A stretch of DNA of 64,000 nt, from the NCBI RefSeq assembly GCF_900113025.1, contig NZ_FONT01000001.1, positions 372,001 through 436,000 on the forward strand. The letters are read 5' to 3'. The notes under the pieces were generated by a model. It was not told where the DNA came from. It saw only the letters and a program-made list of their open reading frames with translations, and ran no database searches. Origin of the DNA: Alteribacillus iranensis. Lineage in GTDB: Bacteria; Bacillota; Bacilli; Bacillales; Marinococcaceae. This document shows, piece by piece, positions 52,135 through 61,805 of this stretch. How positions within the stretch are numbered: position 1 is the first letter of the stretch; each line of letters opens with the position of its first letter. Both the position numbers and the translations under genes were made by a program.

Positions 52135-53184
52135 TTATTCAAGCAGCTTTGTTTGCATTTGTTTATTCAGTTCATCTAACTCAGAAATGAATCGTTTCCC
52201 CGAAGAAACAATTCGTTCATTCGATTCTTCTGTCATTTGAATGGCTGAATACACATCTTCATAAGCTTTTCTGAATGTCTCAATGGCAACAGCAGGCTCT
52301 TCAAGTGTTTTAAGTGTGTCTTCTGTATTTCTTCTGAGCATTTCTGCGTTGTTCAATATCATATTTTCTGTAGCCTCATTCACACTCTGAACAGCCTGAA
52401 TGACCTTGCGTTGATTACCCAGCGCCAGTTGAATGGAGGCTGTTACGGTAATTATATTTTTAGTCATAGTAATGGCATTAAATATAGCTTCTTCTAGTTT
52501 CTCATTGTTTTCTAAGATGAGATCAACAGAAGCAAGGGATTGCTGCAGAACCATGACAGCTTGCGTCATATTTTTTATTCGTGAAATAACTTTTTGTTGC
52601 CCTTTTTGTAAAGAAACGGGATTGTCCCGCCACTCTTCTTTCGTCATTTCGCTCTCGAGCATATCATTTAACGTTTTTCCTGTTTGAATTTGTTGCTCTA
52701 AGTCCGCTATTCGTGTTTTTGCCGTATCTTTTAATTGTTCAAGCATCACATTATCTTCTTGGATTCGATCGCGTCCTGCAAGCAATCCTTCAATAATATT
52801 CTCTACTTGAGCTTCCACCGTTTCATACTTCCTGGCATACTGTTCTAGTGGGTTACGGCGTAATAATTTATTCCAGGTCTCTTTCCATTTCGTTTTCCGC
52901 AAATATTCATCAGGTTCCAGTTCACTGACAATTTCTTTTAATTCATGCAGTTTATCAGGAAGCTGATTATCTTTTTGGTTCATCATTTCACGGACTGGTT
53001 TTTTTAAAGCTTCGAGAGAATCACCGGCCTGTTTTTGCTCTGTTTCACCAAGACCTCCTAACGCTGACAGCAATTCATCAGCATCAGAAGCGGATTTAAA
53101 TCTTTCCAAAAATTGTTTAGCTTTTTCTTCAGCTTGTTTCGTTTGCTCCTTATTTTCTTCTTGAGGATAGTTGTATTCTTCCAC
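52135..53184 (-). CDS. Toxic anion resistance protein, TelA/YaaN family
   Basis: A 349-residue helical protein of the TelA family (YaaN/YceH in Bacillus). Its typical parts are the LEPDEYLRKTKWKETWNKLL region, the PLEQYARKYETVEAQVENII helix, and the AIFNAITMTKNIITVTASIQLALGN core at about residues 235-260 (each given in part). Known members are linked to tellurite and cell-envelope stress; the mechanism is unknown. It is first in a two-gene operon. Confidence 0.87.
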   Translation of the reverse strand: MEEYNYPQEENKEQTKQAEEKAKQFLERFKSASDADELLSALGGLGETEQKQAGDSLEALKKPVREMMNQKDNQLPDKLHELKEIVSELEPDEYLRKTKWKETWNKLLRRNPLEQYARKYETVEAQVENIIEGLLAGRDRIQEDNVMLEQLKDTAKTRIADLEQQIQTGKTLNDMLESEMTKEEWRDNPVSLQKGQQKVISRIKNMTQAVMVLQQSLASVDLILENNEKLEEAIFNAITMTKNIITVTASIQLALGNQRKVIQAVQSVNEATENMILNNAEMLRRNTEDTLKTLEEPAVAIETFRKAYEDVYSAIQMTEESNERIVSSGKRFISELDELNKQMQTKLLE

Positions 53185-53415
53185 AACTAGCTCTCCTTTC
53201 GTCTCGAAACTTCATTTATATTAAATGAATCTATTAATAGCAAGTGTTAGCCTTATTATAGCATTTATTGACGACGTTCGTCTTTTCTTTCCTCTTATGA
53301 AAGAATGCGATATCATATAATAATAAAACTTATTAGAAAAGAAAGAAGAATAAAGCAAATTTTTAGATGATAGAAAAGTAACGAGTGAAACGATATGAGA
53401 AGGGGAGAGGTGGCT

Positions 53416-53841
53416 GTGTTTAAAAAGTATTTTTCTATTGAAGAGGCGAATGAACAGCTTCCAGCTGTGAGAGAAGAACTCGCTCATCTTCAACTGTTGC
53501 AGCGTCAGTTACGATCTACTTATAATCATCTGCAAACGTTAAAAAAATCAAAGTTAGAAGAGAGCCGAAAAATAAAAGATGATATTTTTATCCTTGAATC
53601 ATCCATTGAATTTCTGCAAATCGAAGCAGATAGCTTGATTCGTCAGCTTGAACATGAAAATATTTATATTAAAAGCGTGTCTCATGGACTCGTAGATTTT
53701 CCTGCTATTGTGGAAGGGAAAGAAGTATTTTTATGTTGGAAGCAAGGAGAAGAATATGTTACGCATTACCATGAAATTTCTACCTCTTATGAAAACAGAA
53801 AGAAAATATTTGCAACAGATGATGATCAATTGGGGGAATAA
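53416..53841 (+). CDS. DUF2203 family protein
   Basis: A 141-residue helical protein with the DUF2203 start (FSIEEANEQLPAVREEL) and the C-terminal DFPAIVEGKEVFLCWKQGE stretch. Function is unknown. GTG 53416 follows GGGGAGAGGTGG, while the upstream ATG 53395 has no site. The next gene begins two bases after the stop. Confidence 0.82.
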   Translation: MFKKYFSIEEANEQLPAVREELAHLQLLQRQLRSTYNHLQTLKKSKLEESRKIKDDIFILESSIEFLQIEADSLIRQLEHENIYIKSVSHGLVDFPAIVEGKEVFLCWKQGEEYVTHYHEISTSYENRKKIFATDDDQLGE

Positions 53842-53843
53842 GC

Positions 53844-54623
53844 ATGTGTTTGATTGTATTTAGCTTTCAAGCTTCAGAAACATTCCCGCTCGTCGTTGCG
53901 GCGAATCGAGATGAATTTTATCAGCGCCCTGCTTCTCCTCTTCATCAATGGAAGGGAGGCAATATCATCGCGGGCAGAGACGAAGAAAAAGGCGGCACAT
54001 GGATGGGAGTAACAAAAGAAGGAAGGTTTGCGGCTGTAACAAATATACGAAAAAGAGAAGAAGCATTCTTCTCACGATCGCGAGGAGAACTAGTGACAGG
54101 TTTTTTAGAAGCAGAGGAGCCTGCCAATTATTTAACATCCGTCCAGCTTGGGGGTGACAGGTATGCCGGCTTTAATTTTATTGCAGGGGGAAGCGAGGAG
54201 TTATCTTATGCTACCAATCAGCAAAAAGAAATGACATCGGTGTCCCCTGGAATTTACGGAGTGAGTAATGCAGCGCTCAACACCCCATGGCCAAAAGTAA
54301 ACAAAGCAAAGAAACGCTTTTCTGAGATTATCGAGCATTCAAGCCATGAGTTAAAAGTCAATGAATTATTTGATATGCTCTCTGACAGAGAGAATGCCCC
54401 GAAAAATGAGCTTCCTGATACAGGAGTAGGGGAAGAGTTGGAACATAGCTTATCTCCTATTTTTATTAATATGAGTGGGTATGGTACAAGAGCACAAACG
54501 GTGTTCGCTGTGAGAAATGACGGGTTTGCGTTAATGGAAGAAAGAACATTTGGGGAAAACGGGGAGTTTTTGTTCAAAAACAGACTGACTTGGAATACAA
54601 GAGAAAAAACTAGTGAGGAATGA
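53844..54623 (+). CDS. NRDE family protein
   Basis: A 259-residue member of the NRDE (TANGO2-like) family, named for the motif AANRDEFYQRPASPLHQW at about residues 17-34; GRDEEKGGTWMGV and TNIR follow. The N-terminal Cys 2 after Met suggests an Ntn-hydrolase-type nucleophile. Eukaryotic relatives affect heme and lipid traffic; bacterial function is unknown. It is two bases from the DUF2203 gene and most likely translated together with it. Confidence 0.88.
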   Translation: MCLIVFSFQASETFPLVVAANRDEFYQRPASPLHQWKGGNIIAGRDEEKGGTWMGVTKEGRFAAVTNIRKREEAFFSRSRGELVTGFLEAEEPANYLTSVQLGGDRYAGFNFIAGGSEELSYATNQQKEMTSVSPGIYGVSNAALNTPWPKVNKAKKRFSEIIEHSSHELKVNELFDMLSDRENAPKNELPDTGVGEELEHSLSPIFINMSGYGTRAQTVFAVRNDGFALMEERTFGENGEFLFKNRLTWNTREKTSEE

Positions 54624-54758
54624 CATCTTTCCTCACAGTGGTATTATAAATTTCACGTACCGTATTTAATATGATAAAAGTATTAGCTATTTTTTGTTAA
54701 GGTAGAGAAGAGACAAGTAAGCGTAACATACTAAATCTAATCAACAAGGAGGTCCAAA

Positions 54759-55121
54759 ATGAAGAAAGTACAAGCTCCATATAAATCAGGGATCTACATA
54801 GGAGAACCAATGGAGGAAAAAGGCGACAAAACACTAATAAAAGTTCTTGCTGTTTCTAAACATCCGAATCAGGGGGATTTGCACCATCCAAAAAGCACGG
54901 ATGTCCCTTTGTTTCATGAACGTAAAGCGTTAGCTGAAAACGAAAAGGTGTGGGTGCCTACAGCATTGGCACAAGAGTACGAAGGGGAAGTACCTGATTA
55001 CAAAGCGTCTTTACGGGAGGCTCTCGATCGGTTAGAGGAGAAATTAAAGAATGAACAGAATGAGTACGGAGAAAAAGCATTGAAAAACATCGAAACACTA
55101 AAGCAAGACTACCACTTATAG
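54759..55121 (+). CDS. kapB: Kinase-associated protein B
   Basis: A 120-residue protein matching KapB: YKSGIYIGEPMEEKG, VLAVSKHPNQGDLHHP and the conserved VPLFHERKALAENEK. KapB supports the sporulation kinase KinB in Bacillus subtilis, where it is annotated as a lipoprotein although this copy shows no lipobox. kinB is not next to it here. AAGGAGGTC precedes ATG 54759, and a long stem terminator follows. Confidence 0.88.
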   Translation: MKKVQAPYKSGIYIGEPMEEKGDKTLIKVLAVSKHPNQGDLHHPKSTDVPLFHERKALAENEKVWVPTALAQEYEGEVPDYKASLREALDRLEEKLKNEQNEYGEKALKNIETLKQDYHL

Positions 55122-55176
55122 AATGGAAGGCAGCCTATACATGGCGTGTCTTATTAGAAAAACCTAACGTGCTTAC

Positions 55177-55232
55177 CACCGAACAAGAGGAACATGAGTA
55201 TGGACTTTCCGCTGTTCCTCTTTGAACGGTGC
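55177..55232 (+). terminator. Terminator after kapB
   Basis: CACCG-AACAAGAGGAAC pairs with GTTCCTCTTTGAACGGTG, a long stem with T residues within the distal arm. It lies between kapB and the convergent regulator gene. Confidence 0.75.
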
Positions 55233-55393
55233 TCCCTTATGAGTAGAGGGACGGCTTCCGTTTTTATGTGTGTCTCGGCTGTTTCTCCTACAAGACATCG
55301 GGTATTAATTTGTACAGGATATATTAGCTTCTGCCTTGCAAACACAGTAAAAGTTTCTTGTGAAAAAGGCGATTTCAACGAGAAACTAAATTC

Positions 55394-57109
55394 TCAAAAG
55401 GAATGGTTTTCAATTACATTTCCATTCGTCACAGTGTGAAGTCTGACCGACAAATCAATGAGAAACAAATCATCGGCGTCATCCAAACGACAGCCTGTCA
55501 ACGATTCGATTTTCCGAAGGCGATATAGCAAAGACTGGCGATGCAAACTTAAATCTCGCGCTGTTTTACTCACGTTCCCTTTGTGCCGGTTATATACAGT
55601 GAAAGTGTGAACTAAATCAATTCCGCGACTCCTTGAATAATGGAGAAGCGGAGCTATAATCACATCGGTAATCGTTCTCAATTCTTCATTTTCGGTGAGT
55701 GCAAGTAACGCACGGTCAAACCGGGTATCAGCAAACGTTGTAATATATCCTTTCCCTTTTTGTCTCCGACCTATATCTAAGGCGGAAGAAGCCTCCTGAA
55801 AACCTGTGTGGAATAAATGCTTTCCGTAGGTTTTCGCGACTCCCCACGATATCACGAGCTTAGGAAGCCTTTGATTTAAACGGTATTGAAGCAATTCAAT
55901 AAAAGGATAGGCCGCTTCGATCGTTTTTTCGGATAAGGTTTCCACGTAAATAACGAGCTCTTCTTTTTGGAAGGTTGACATGGTTTCTACATGCATGGTC
56001 CTTCCTGTGTGATACACCTCTTCTTCCATCGTGTTCCCTATTTGTGATACCCAATTTTCATAGGAAAGGTTCGTGGCTGGTTCTTGCGAATGAAGGGCTT
56101 GCAAGTTCTCAGGTTTCGCAATCAAACACAAATAAGGAACGTTTAAATTATAGCCAAGTGATTTTGCTCGTGACAGTGCAGTATCGTCTGAGTCGAATTT
56201 TCCTTTCGCCAAGCTCCAAACAAAATCATCCCTCAGCCTCATTTCTGTTTCTAAAGCGGCCTGATCATGAAGGAAGCATAAAGCAGAGGAGGTCACAGCA
56301 TGTTCTAACAGAATGAGTATTTTTTCTTGAAAGACGTCATTCTCGGCTAAGTGAGCCGGCCATTCGATCAGAATAAAACCTTGGATTTCACGAGCACTTT
56401 GGACAGTCAATTGCAGAATGGCACAGTTGTCCTCGCTTTCTATCCAGTTCATGTTATGAGGGAAAGATACAATTTCTTCGTTTTGATCAGTCCGTTCAAA
56501 ATAAAGTGGATCACCATATTGAAGCAAATGGGAATGCCATTTTTCTTCAAGTGCTTTTGCGTGTTTTCCTTTCGTTTTGATGTTTCCTCTCCGATCTGTA
56601 ACGAGAACTGGCATATGAAGCATCTTTTCTAGGTAAAGTGTAATTTGTTTCATACCTTGCCCGTTCAAAATGAATTCGAGCATTTCCTTGCGAACTTTAT
56701 CTGAGTAGTGGACCAGGCTCTTTTCATGCTGATGAAGAGCGCTGGATATCGCATGGCTTACGTCAGCAAACCTTACTTCCCATGGGAGCTCAATCAATGG
56801 GAATCCTTGTTCTTCACAAAAAGCGATGACTTGTTCTGGCGGCTTCTGCAAATATCGCCCTGTAGCTATGATGAGAGCAGCCGCTTCTGCCTCAATCACT
56901 TCTTTCACAAACGTTAACAGCTTTGTGCTGTCTTCTTCGCAACCTAACCCCATCGTTAAGACAACTTCGTTTTTTCTTACGAAATTCTCTACGGGAAGCT
57001 CTATGATAGAAACCCATTCAATGGGTGTTTGTAAACCAGTTCGTGCTTCTGTGTGGAGAAAGGATTGCTGCATAATTGGGAGCTTCAGCATATCAGAGAC
57101 GGTAAACAT
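55394..57109 (-). CDS. PucR family transcriptional regulator
   Basis: A 571-residue regulator with the N-terminal PucR ligand domain (about 1-125), a middle region, a CdaR/GGDEF-like domain (about 290-420) and the C-terminal helix-turn-helix (HKGNVSKTARDLSLHRQSLLYRL, given in part) near 515-540. Such proteins control purine, amino acid and, in ectoine users, ectoine catabolism. It is divergent from the M20-ALDH-M24 genes, which makes it their likely regulator. AAGGAGGATCACC precedes ATG 57109. Confidence 0.88.
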   Translation of the reverse strand: MFTVSDMLKLPIMQQSFLHTEARTGLQTPIEWVSIIELPVENFVRKNEVVLTMGLGCEEDSTKLLTFVKEVIEAEAAALIIATGRYLQKPPEQVIAFCEEQGFPLIELPWEVRFADVSHAISSALHQHEKSLVHYSDKVRKEMLEFILNGQGMKQITLYLEKMLHMPVLVTDRRGNIKTKGKHAKALEEKWHSHLLQYGDPLYFERTDQNEEIVSFPHNMNWIESEDNCAILQLTVQSAREIQGFILIEWPAHLAENDVFQEKILILLEHAVTSSALCFLHDQAALETEMRLRDDFVWSLAKGKFDSDDTALSRAKSLGYNLNVPYLCLIAKPENLQALHSQEPATNLSYENWVSQIGNTMEEEVYHTGRTMHVETMSTFQKEELVIYVETLSEKTIEAAYPFIELLQYRLNQRLPKLVISWGVAKTYGKHLFHTGFQEASSALDIGRRQKGKGYITTFADTRFDRALLALTENEELRTITDVIIAPLLHYSRSRGIDLVHTFTVYNRHKGNVSKTARDLSLHRQSLLYRLRKIESLTGCRLDDADDLFLIDLSVRLHTVTNGNVIENHSF

Positions 57110-57165
57110 GGTGATCCTCCTTCCCTATATCTTATATGTATTACCCCAAACGTTAAAAAGACGTA

Positions 57166-57247
57166 TTGTCTAGCGGCGCTGGATTCCGAATGACAACACC
57201 TTCTCCAGCGCTTGTCGCCGATATGCAGGCGCCTTCTGCTTTTCTTA
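57166..57247. repeat. Dispersed repeat A, copy 3 (short)
   Basis: TTGTCTAGCGGCGCTGG at one end and CAGGCGCCTTCTGCTTTTCTTA at the other, with CTCCAGCGCTTGTC inside. It lies in the divergent space between the regulator and the M20 gene, near where promoters would be. The remaining 57248-57410 shows no other clear structure. Confidence 0.65.
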
Positions 57248-57422
57248 ATATTCTATCACAAACAACTATTTTGAAGAGATAATCATTATTCATGTTGTCT
57301 GGTAATGAAGGTTTAGTTTCATACAAAATGATGAATGGAAAAAAATCTGCAGTTTAATAAGATAACAAGTAGAGGAAAAGAATGAAAAGGCCTCACATCT
57401 CTGTAAAAGGAGGGAGATGAGA

Positions 57423-58613
57423 ATGTATTCAATACATCCACTTTATCAAAAGGCTAATCAATTATACGACCAATTACAACAATGGCGGCGTCATTTACAC
57501 CACCACCCAGAATTAAGTTTTCAAGAACAACACACAACGGCATTTATTATAAATGAACTTCAAAAAATAGAAGGTTTGCAACTATATTCAGGAAGAGAAG
57601 AAGTAGGGCTCACCACTGGTGTTTGTGCAGTAATGAAAAAAGGAGAAGGTCCAGTGGTGGCGCTTCGAGCTGATATTGATGCTCTTCCTATACAAGAAGA
57701 AAATGAGCACGCGTTCTCCTCTTCCTGTAACGGTGTGATGCATGCTTGCGGACATGATGCCCACACGGCAATACTTCTTGGGACAGCTCACCTTTTGTCT
57801 CAAACCGACTTTTCCGGCACTGTTAAATTTCTTTTCCAACCCGCCGAGGAAGATACAGATGATCATGGGAAGTCAGGAGCTCCTTATTTTATAGAATCAG
57901 GTTTACTGGATGATGTGAAAACAGCGTTTGCGCTGCACATGGATCCGGAAGAAAAACCAGGGATAGTGAAATTGCATGAAGGTCCTAGTATGGCAAACGT
58001 GGATACATTTGAAGGAACGATTCATGGGAGCGGTGGGCATGGAGCTTATCCTCATATTGGTACAGATCCAATTTGGATGCTCTCTTTTGTCATTCAAGCC
58101 GTACAAGGCATTGTCTCCCGCCAGACATCTCCTTTATCTCCGGCTGTGATCAGCATGGGAGAAATAAAAGCGGGATCATCCACGAATGTTATCCCAGACA
58201 AAGTCTATATTCAAGGAACCATAAGAAGTTATGGAAAAGAAACAAGAGATAAACTGGGAAAACAATTAGAAGATGCCTTTTCATTAGTGGAGTCAATGGG
58301 TGGTTCCTATGAGCTGGAAATCGAGAAAGGAGAACCAGCCTTAAATAATGATAAGCACGCGGTGCGCATTTTTCATGACGCCATTACCGACGCTTTTCCC
58401 GACTTTGAGATTAGAAATGAACCATACGGACTAGGTGGAGAAGATTTCGGTTATATGGCTGAAAAAGTACCGTCAGCAATGTTGTTTTTAGGAGCGGGTT
58501 TCGATCAGAAGGAGGATCGAGGGCTTCATATGCCACGTTTCGATATACAGGAAGATATATTACCAGTCGGTGTCACTCTTATGGCAAACGCAGCCTTGAA
58601 AGTTGTGAAATGA
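57423..58613 (+). CDS. M20 amidohydrolase, likely N-acetyl-diaminobutyrate deacetylase type
   Basis: A 396-residue M20/HipO-type deacetylase. Metal motifs: HACGHDAH near residue 103, FQPAEEDTDD near 140, FALHMDPEEK, and LGGEDFGYM for the last ligand; the lid HGSGGHGAYPHIGTDP is also present. The neighbour order (PucR regulator, aldehyde dehydrogenase, DoeA-like hydrolase) suggests that it removes the acetyl group from N-acetyl-2,4-diaminobutyrate, the ectoine hydrolysis product, as M20-type DoeB2 enzymes are thought to do. ATG 57423, nine bases after AGGAGG, was chosen. Confidence 0.85.
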   Translation: MYSIHPLYQKANQLYDQLQQWRRHLHHHPELSFQEQHTTAFIINELQKIEGLQLYSGREEVGLTTGVCAVMKKGEGPVVALRADIDALPIQEENEHAFSSSCNGVMHACGHDAHTAILLGTAHLLSQTDFSGTVKFLFQPAEEDTDDHGKSGAPYFIESGLLDDVKTAFALHMDPEEKPGIVKLHEGPSMANVDTFEGTIHGSGGHGAYPHIGTDPIWMLSFVIQAVQGIVSRQTSPLSPAVISMGEIKAGSSTNVIPDKVYIQGTIRSYGKETRDKLGKQLEDAFSLVESMGGSYELEIEKGEPALNNDKHAVRIFHDAITDAFPDFEIRNEPYGLGGEDFGYMAEKVPSAMLFLGAGFDQKEDRGLHMPRFDIQEDILPVGVTLMANAALKVVK

Positions 58614-58745
58614 TGAGATTAACAGAATGAGTAAAAGGGAAGGAGCACACCACAGTTTCTAATTCGTACAAAAGACGCGGACACAGTGTTACAGTCGCTT
58701 GAACATTTCATGGATAGATTATTTTACAGAAAGGTGGCGGAACGA

Positions 58746-60188
58746 ATGGCAATGAAACTAGCGGGAAAAAAGATGCTTCTGGCAGGAGAATGGGTTGAAA
58801 GAGAAGATAAGATAGACGTCTTAAATCCCGAGAACAATGAATGGATTGATTCCGTCCCAGCTGCCTCTAAAAAAGATATTGAGAAAGCGATTACATTAGC
58901 AAAAGAAGGCTCCGACATTGCTGCTAACATGTCAGTACGTGAACGAATGGACATTTTGAATAAAGCTGCTTCTTATATTGAAGAGCACCATGAAGACTTT
59001 GCCCGCACCATAGCTCTAGAAGGAGTAAAAACAATTAATGAAGCACGCGGGGAGACGACAAGAGCTGCGGAGACGCTGCGCCTCAGTGCAGAAGAAGCGA
59101 GAAGACTGACAGGAGAATCTGTCAACTTCGATCAAATGCCTGGTAATAAGGATCGGATGGGCTACTATTTTAGATTCCCTGTTGGAGTAGTGGCGGCCAT
59201 TACTCCTTTTAATGACCCCCTTAACTTAGTTGCTCATAAATTAGGGCCTGCCGTTGCAGCCGGCAATGCGATCATTATAAAGCCGGCGACAGAAACGCCT
59301 TTAAGCGCATTAAAAATGGCAGATGCATTTATGAAAGCGGGACTCCCGAAAAAAGTATTGACAGTGATTACGGGTCGAAGCAGGGATATAGGAGATTCAT
59401 TAATTGAAAGCAAAGACGTGAATATGATTAGTTTCACAGGCGGTTATGAAACGGGTGAAATGATTTCGAAAAAAGCTGGCTTAAAAAAGATATCAATGGA
59501 ACTCGGATCGAACTCGCCTTTTATCGTGCGCAAAGATGCGGATTTAAAATTAGCAGCAGCAGCGGCCGCCTCCGGAGCATTTGCAGCAGCTGGCCAGAAC
59601 TGTTTGAGTGTGCAACGGATGTATGTGGAAGAAGAAGTTTATGATTCATTGAGAGAAGAATTTTTAAAGCATGTCAGGGATGTGAAAATGGGAGATAAGC
59701 TCTCAGACAGTTCTGATATGGGACCGTTAATCAATGAAAAAGAAGCCCGCAGAATCGAAAGCTGGGTGCAAGAAGCAAAGGAGCAAGGTGCTTCCATTCT
59801 TACAGGGGGCGTTCGCCGCGGTGCTTTCTATGAACCTACGGTAGTAGAGGAAGCACCTGAAAATGCGCTTCTTGTGAAAGAAGAAATCTTTGGCCCTGTA
59901 GTCCTTCTGTTTAAAGTGAAAGACTTGGAAGAAGCGATTGAGCGCTCAAATGATGTGAATTATGGCTTACAAGCAGGGATTTTCACGAATAACGTGAACT
60001 CCGCATTACAAGCCGCGAAAAAACTCCATGTGGGCGGCGTTATGATAAATGACAGTAGTGATTTCAGAATAGACGCCATGCCATTCGGCGGGGTGAAAGG
60101 CTCCGGATTAGGAAGAGAGGGAGTCGAATTTGCCATCCGAGAAATGTCAGAAGAAAGGTTAGTTTGTTTTAAAATAACGGAAGAATAA
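58746..60188 (+). CDS. NAD-dependent aldehyde dehydrogenase, likely aspartate-semialdehyde type (DoeC-like)
   Basis: A 480-residue aldehyde dehydrogenase: SMELGSNSPFIV with the general-base Glu, the catalytic cysteine in AGQNCLSVQ at about residue 283, and EEIFGPVVLLF near 380. In the cluster it would oxidise aspartate semialdehyde to aspartate, the last step of ectoine breakdown (DoeC role). ATG 58746 follows AAAGGTGG. The family is certain; the substrate is inferred from neighbours only. Confidence 0.85.
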   Translation: MAMKLAGKKMLLAGEWVEREDKIDVLNPENNEWIDSVPAASKKDIEKAITLAKEGSDIAANMSVRERMDILNKAASYIEEHHEDFARTIALEGVKTINEARGETTRAAETLRLSAEEARRLTGESVNFDQMPGNKDRMGYYFRFPVGVVAAITPFNDPLNLVAHKLGPAVAAGNAIIIKPATETPLSALKMADAFMKAGLPKKVLTVITGRSRDIGDSLIESKDVNMISFTGGYETGEMISKKAGLKKISMELGSNSPFIVRKDADLKLAAAAAASGAFAAAGQNCLSVQRMYVEEEVYDSLREEFLKHVRDVKMGDKLSDSSDMGPLINEKEARRIESWVQEAKEQGASILTGGVRRGAFYEPTVVEEAPENALLVKEEIFGPVVLLFKVKDLEEAIERSNDVNYGLQAGIFTNNVNSALQAAKKLHVGGVMINDSSDFRIDAMPFGGVKGSGLGREGVEFAIREMSEERLVCFKITEE

Positions 60189-60195
60189 TTAGCGG

Positions 60196-60288
60196 GGGCT
60201 GTATCAAAGGTTGAAACCAAAACGATAAGATCACCCTTTCAGGAAAAATACTGTATGGTAACGGGAACATACCTTTTGATACAGCCTC
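60196..60288. repeat. Inverted repeat between the dehydrogenase and DoeA-like genes
   Basis: GGGGCTGTATCAAAGGT and ACCTTTTGATACAGCCTC face each other over about 57 bases. It resembles the GAGGCTGGGACAAAA ends at 25646-25912 in length and layout. It may be a small MITE or a processed-message stem; no T run follows. Confidence 0.6.
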
Positions 60289-60351
60289 GACATTCCCAAA
60301 AAGAATAACTAAGTCCTTGTATGTGGAACACCAAAGAAAGGGGTGGAATGA

Positions 60352-61569
60352 ATGTTCACTAAGGAAGAATATTTAACGAGAATGAATCACACAAAGCAGA
60401 AGATGATGGAATATGGTGTCGAGGTCCTTCTGATATCGAATCCATCAAACATGTATTATTTAACCGGATATAATGCTTGGTCCTTTTACGTTCATCAAAT
60501 ATTAGTGGTGATGATTGATGAGGAGCAGCCTATTTGGATTGGCAGACAGATGGATGCTCACAGCGCCAGAGTGACAACATGGCTTGATGAAAGCCATATC
60601 ATTCCTTACCCGGATGAATTCGTCCAATCCACAATTAAACACCCGATGGACTTTGTCGCGAATATTTTGAATGAAATCGGGCAAGGCAATCGGAAAATTG
60701 GACTTGAAATGGATTCATTTTACTTTACTGCTATGTGTTACGAACGAATCGTTCAAGGACTTCCTAATGCGGAATTTAGAAACTTCAGCACTCTCGTCAA
60801 CTGGGTGAGATTAATAAAATCTGATCAAGAAATTGAATGTATGAAAAAAGCAGCCCGTATCGTCGAAAATGCCACGCATGCTGCTTATTACACAGCAGAT
60901 GTAGGTATTCGTGAAAACGATGTCGCGGCCGCTATATACCAAGCTCAAATAAGTGGAACCTCCGAATTTGGAGGAGATTATACGTCTATCGTCCCGATGA
61001 TTCCTACTAGTGAAAACACAGCAAGCCCTCATTTAACATGGACGGATAGGCGTTACAAAAAAGGAGATTATTTAACGATAGAAATTGCGGGTTGTTATAG
61101 ACGGTATCATACACCACTTGCTCGGACGATGGCGATTGGAGAGGCACCGTCTAAAGTAAAAGAGTTGGCAGATGTCGTGCAAGAAGGAATTGAAACGACA
61201 TTAGATGCGATAAAACCAGGAATAACTGCGGAAGAAGTGGAGTCCGTTTGGAGCAAAACCATTGCAAAACGAGGCTATTATAAAGAGTCGCGGCTGGGAT
61301 ATTCTATCGGTTTAAGTTTTCCGCCTGATTGGGGAGAACACACCGTTAGTTTTCGAAAAGGAGATCGGACAATAATGCAGCCCAATATGACATTCCACCT
61401 CATGCCGGGAATTTGGCTTGATAATTATGGGGTAGAAATTACAGAATCCATTCGAATTACGGAAAATGGCTGCGAAACTTTTGCCAACGTTCCAAGAGAG
61501 TTATATATCAAGAAACCTTCGAAAATCTCTTCTGTTATCAATACGGAACACGAACAAACTGGCTCTTAG
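60352..61569 (+). CDS. doeA: Ectoine hydrolase, DoeA/EutD-like (M24 family)
   Basis: A 405-residue M24 (creatinase/prolidase fold) enzyme. The stretches YYLTGYNAWSFYVHQ at about residues 27-41 and PPDWGEHTVSF near 325, with MTFHLMPGIW and VEITES, are typical of ectoine hydrolase rather than of ordinary Xaa-Pro peptidases (recalled, not aligned). It opens the ectoine ring to N-acetyl-diaminobutyrate. AAGGGGTGG precedes ATG 60352. The aminotransferase DoeD is not in the window. A terminator follows. Confidence 0.75.
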   Translation: MFTKEEYLTRMNHTKQKMMEYGVEVLLISNPSNMYYLTGYNAWSFYVHQILVVMIDEEQPIWIGRQMDAHSARVTTWLDESHIIPYPDEFVQSTIKHPMDFVANILNEIGQGNRKIGLEMDSFYFTAMCYERIVQGLPNAEFRNFSTLVNWVRLIKSDQEIECMKKAARIVENATHAAYYTADVGIRENDVAAAIYQAQISGTSEFGGDYTSIVPMIPTSENTASPHLTWTDRRYKKGDYLTIEIAGCYRRYHTPLARTMAIGEAPSKVKELADVVQEGIETTLDAIKPGITAEEVESVWSKTIAKRGYYKESRLGYSIGLSFPPDWGEHTVSFRKGDRTIMQPNMTFHLMPGIWLDNYGVEITESIRITENGCETFANVPRELYIKKPSKISSVINTEHEQTGS

Positions 61570-61571
61570 TG

Positions 61572-61610
61572 ACCTTTTCTGCGGCATATCGCTGCAGGGA
61601 AGGTTTTTTT
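61572..61610 (+). terminator. Terminator after the doeA-like gene
   Basis: ACCTT and AAGGT enclose TGCGGC/GCTGCA, followed by seven T residues. It marks the end of the ectoine-type operon; the next gene lies about 200 bases further on. Confidence 0.85.
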
Positions 61611-61805
61611 AAGAAAAATGTTTCTATCTTTATTTTGAACACTTCCTCTCCCAATCATTTTACCTCCTGCGGTGACGGTCAGCATACTGTACTCGGCAAC
61701 CTTTGCTTGTCATAGGCAGACGGTGGTGCTATCCGTGTTTCTACCTGTTCAGTTTCTTTCACATTTGATATGATGGAAGAGAATGACAGAAGGGAAGACC
61801 AGTAA

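Noticed and set aside
55194-55439. Plus-strand open frame of 81 codons after kapB
   Set aside because: It overlaps the kapB terminator and the end of the PucR gene and has no ribosome binding site; a shadow frame.
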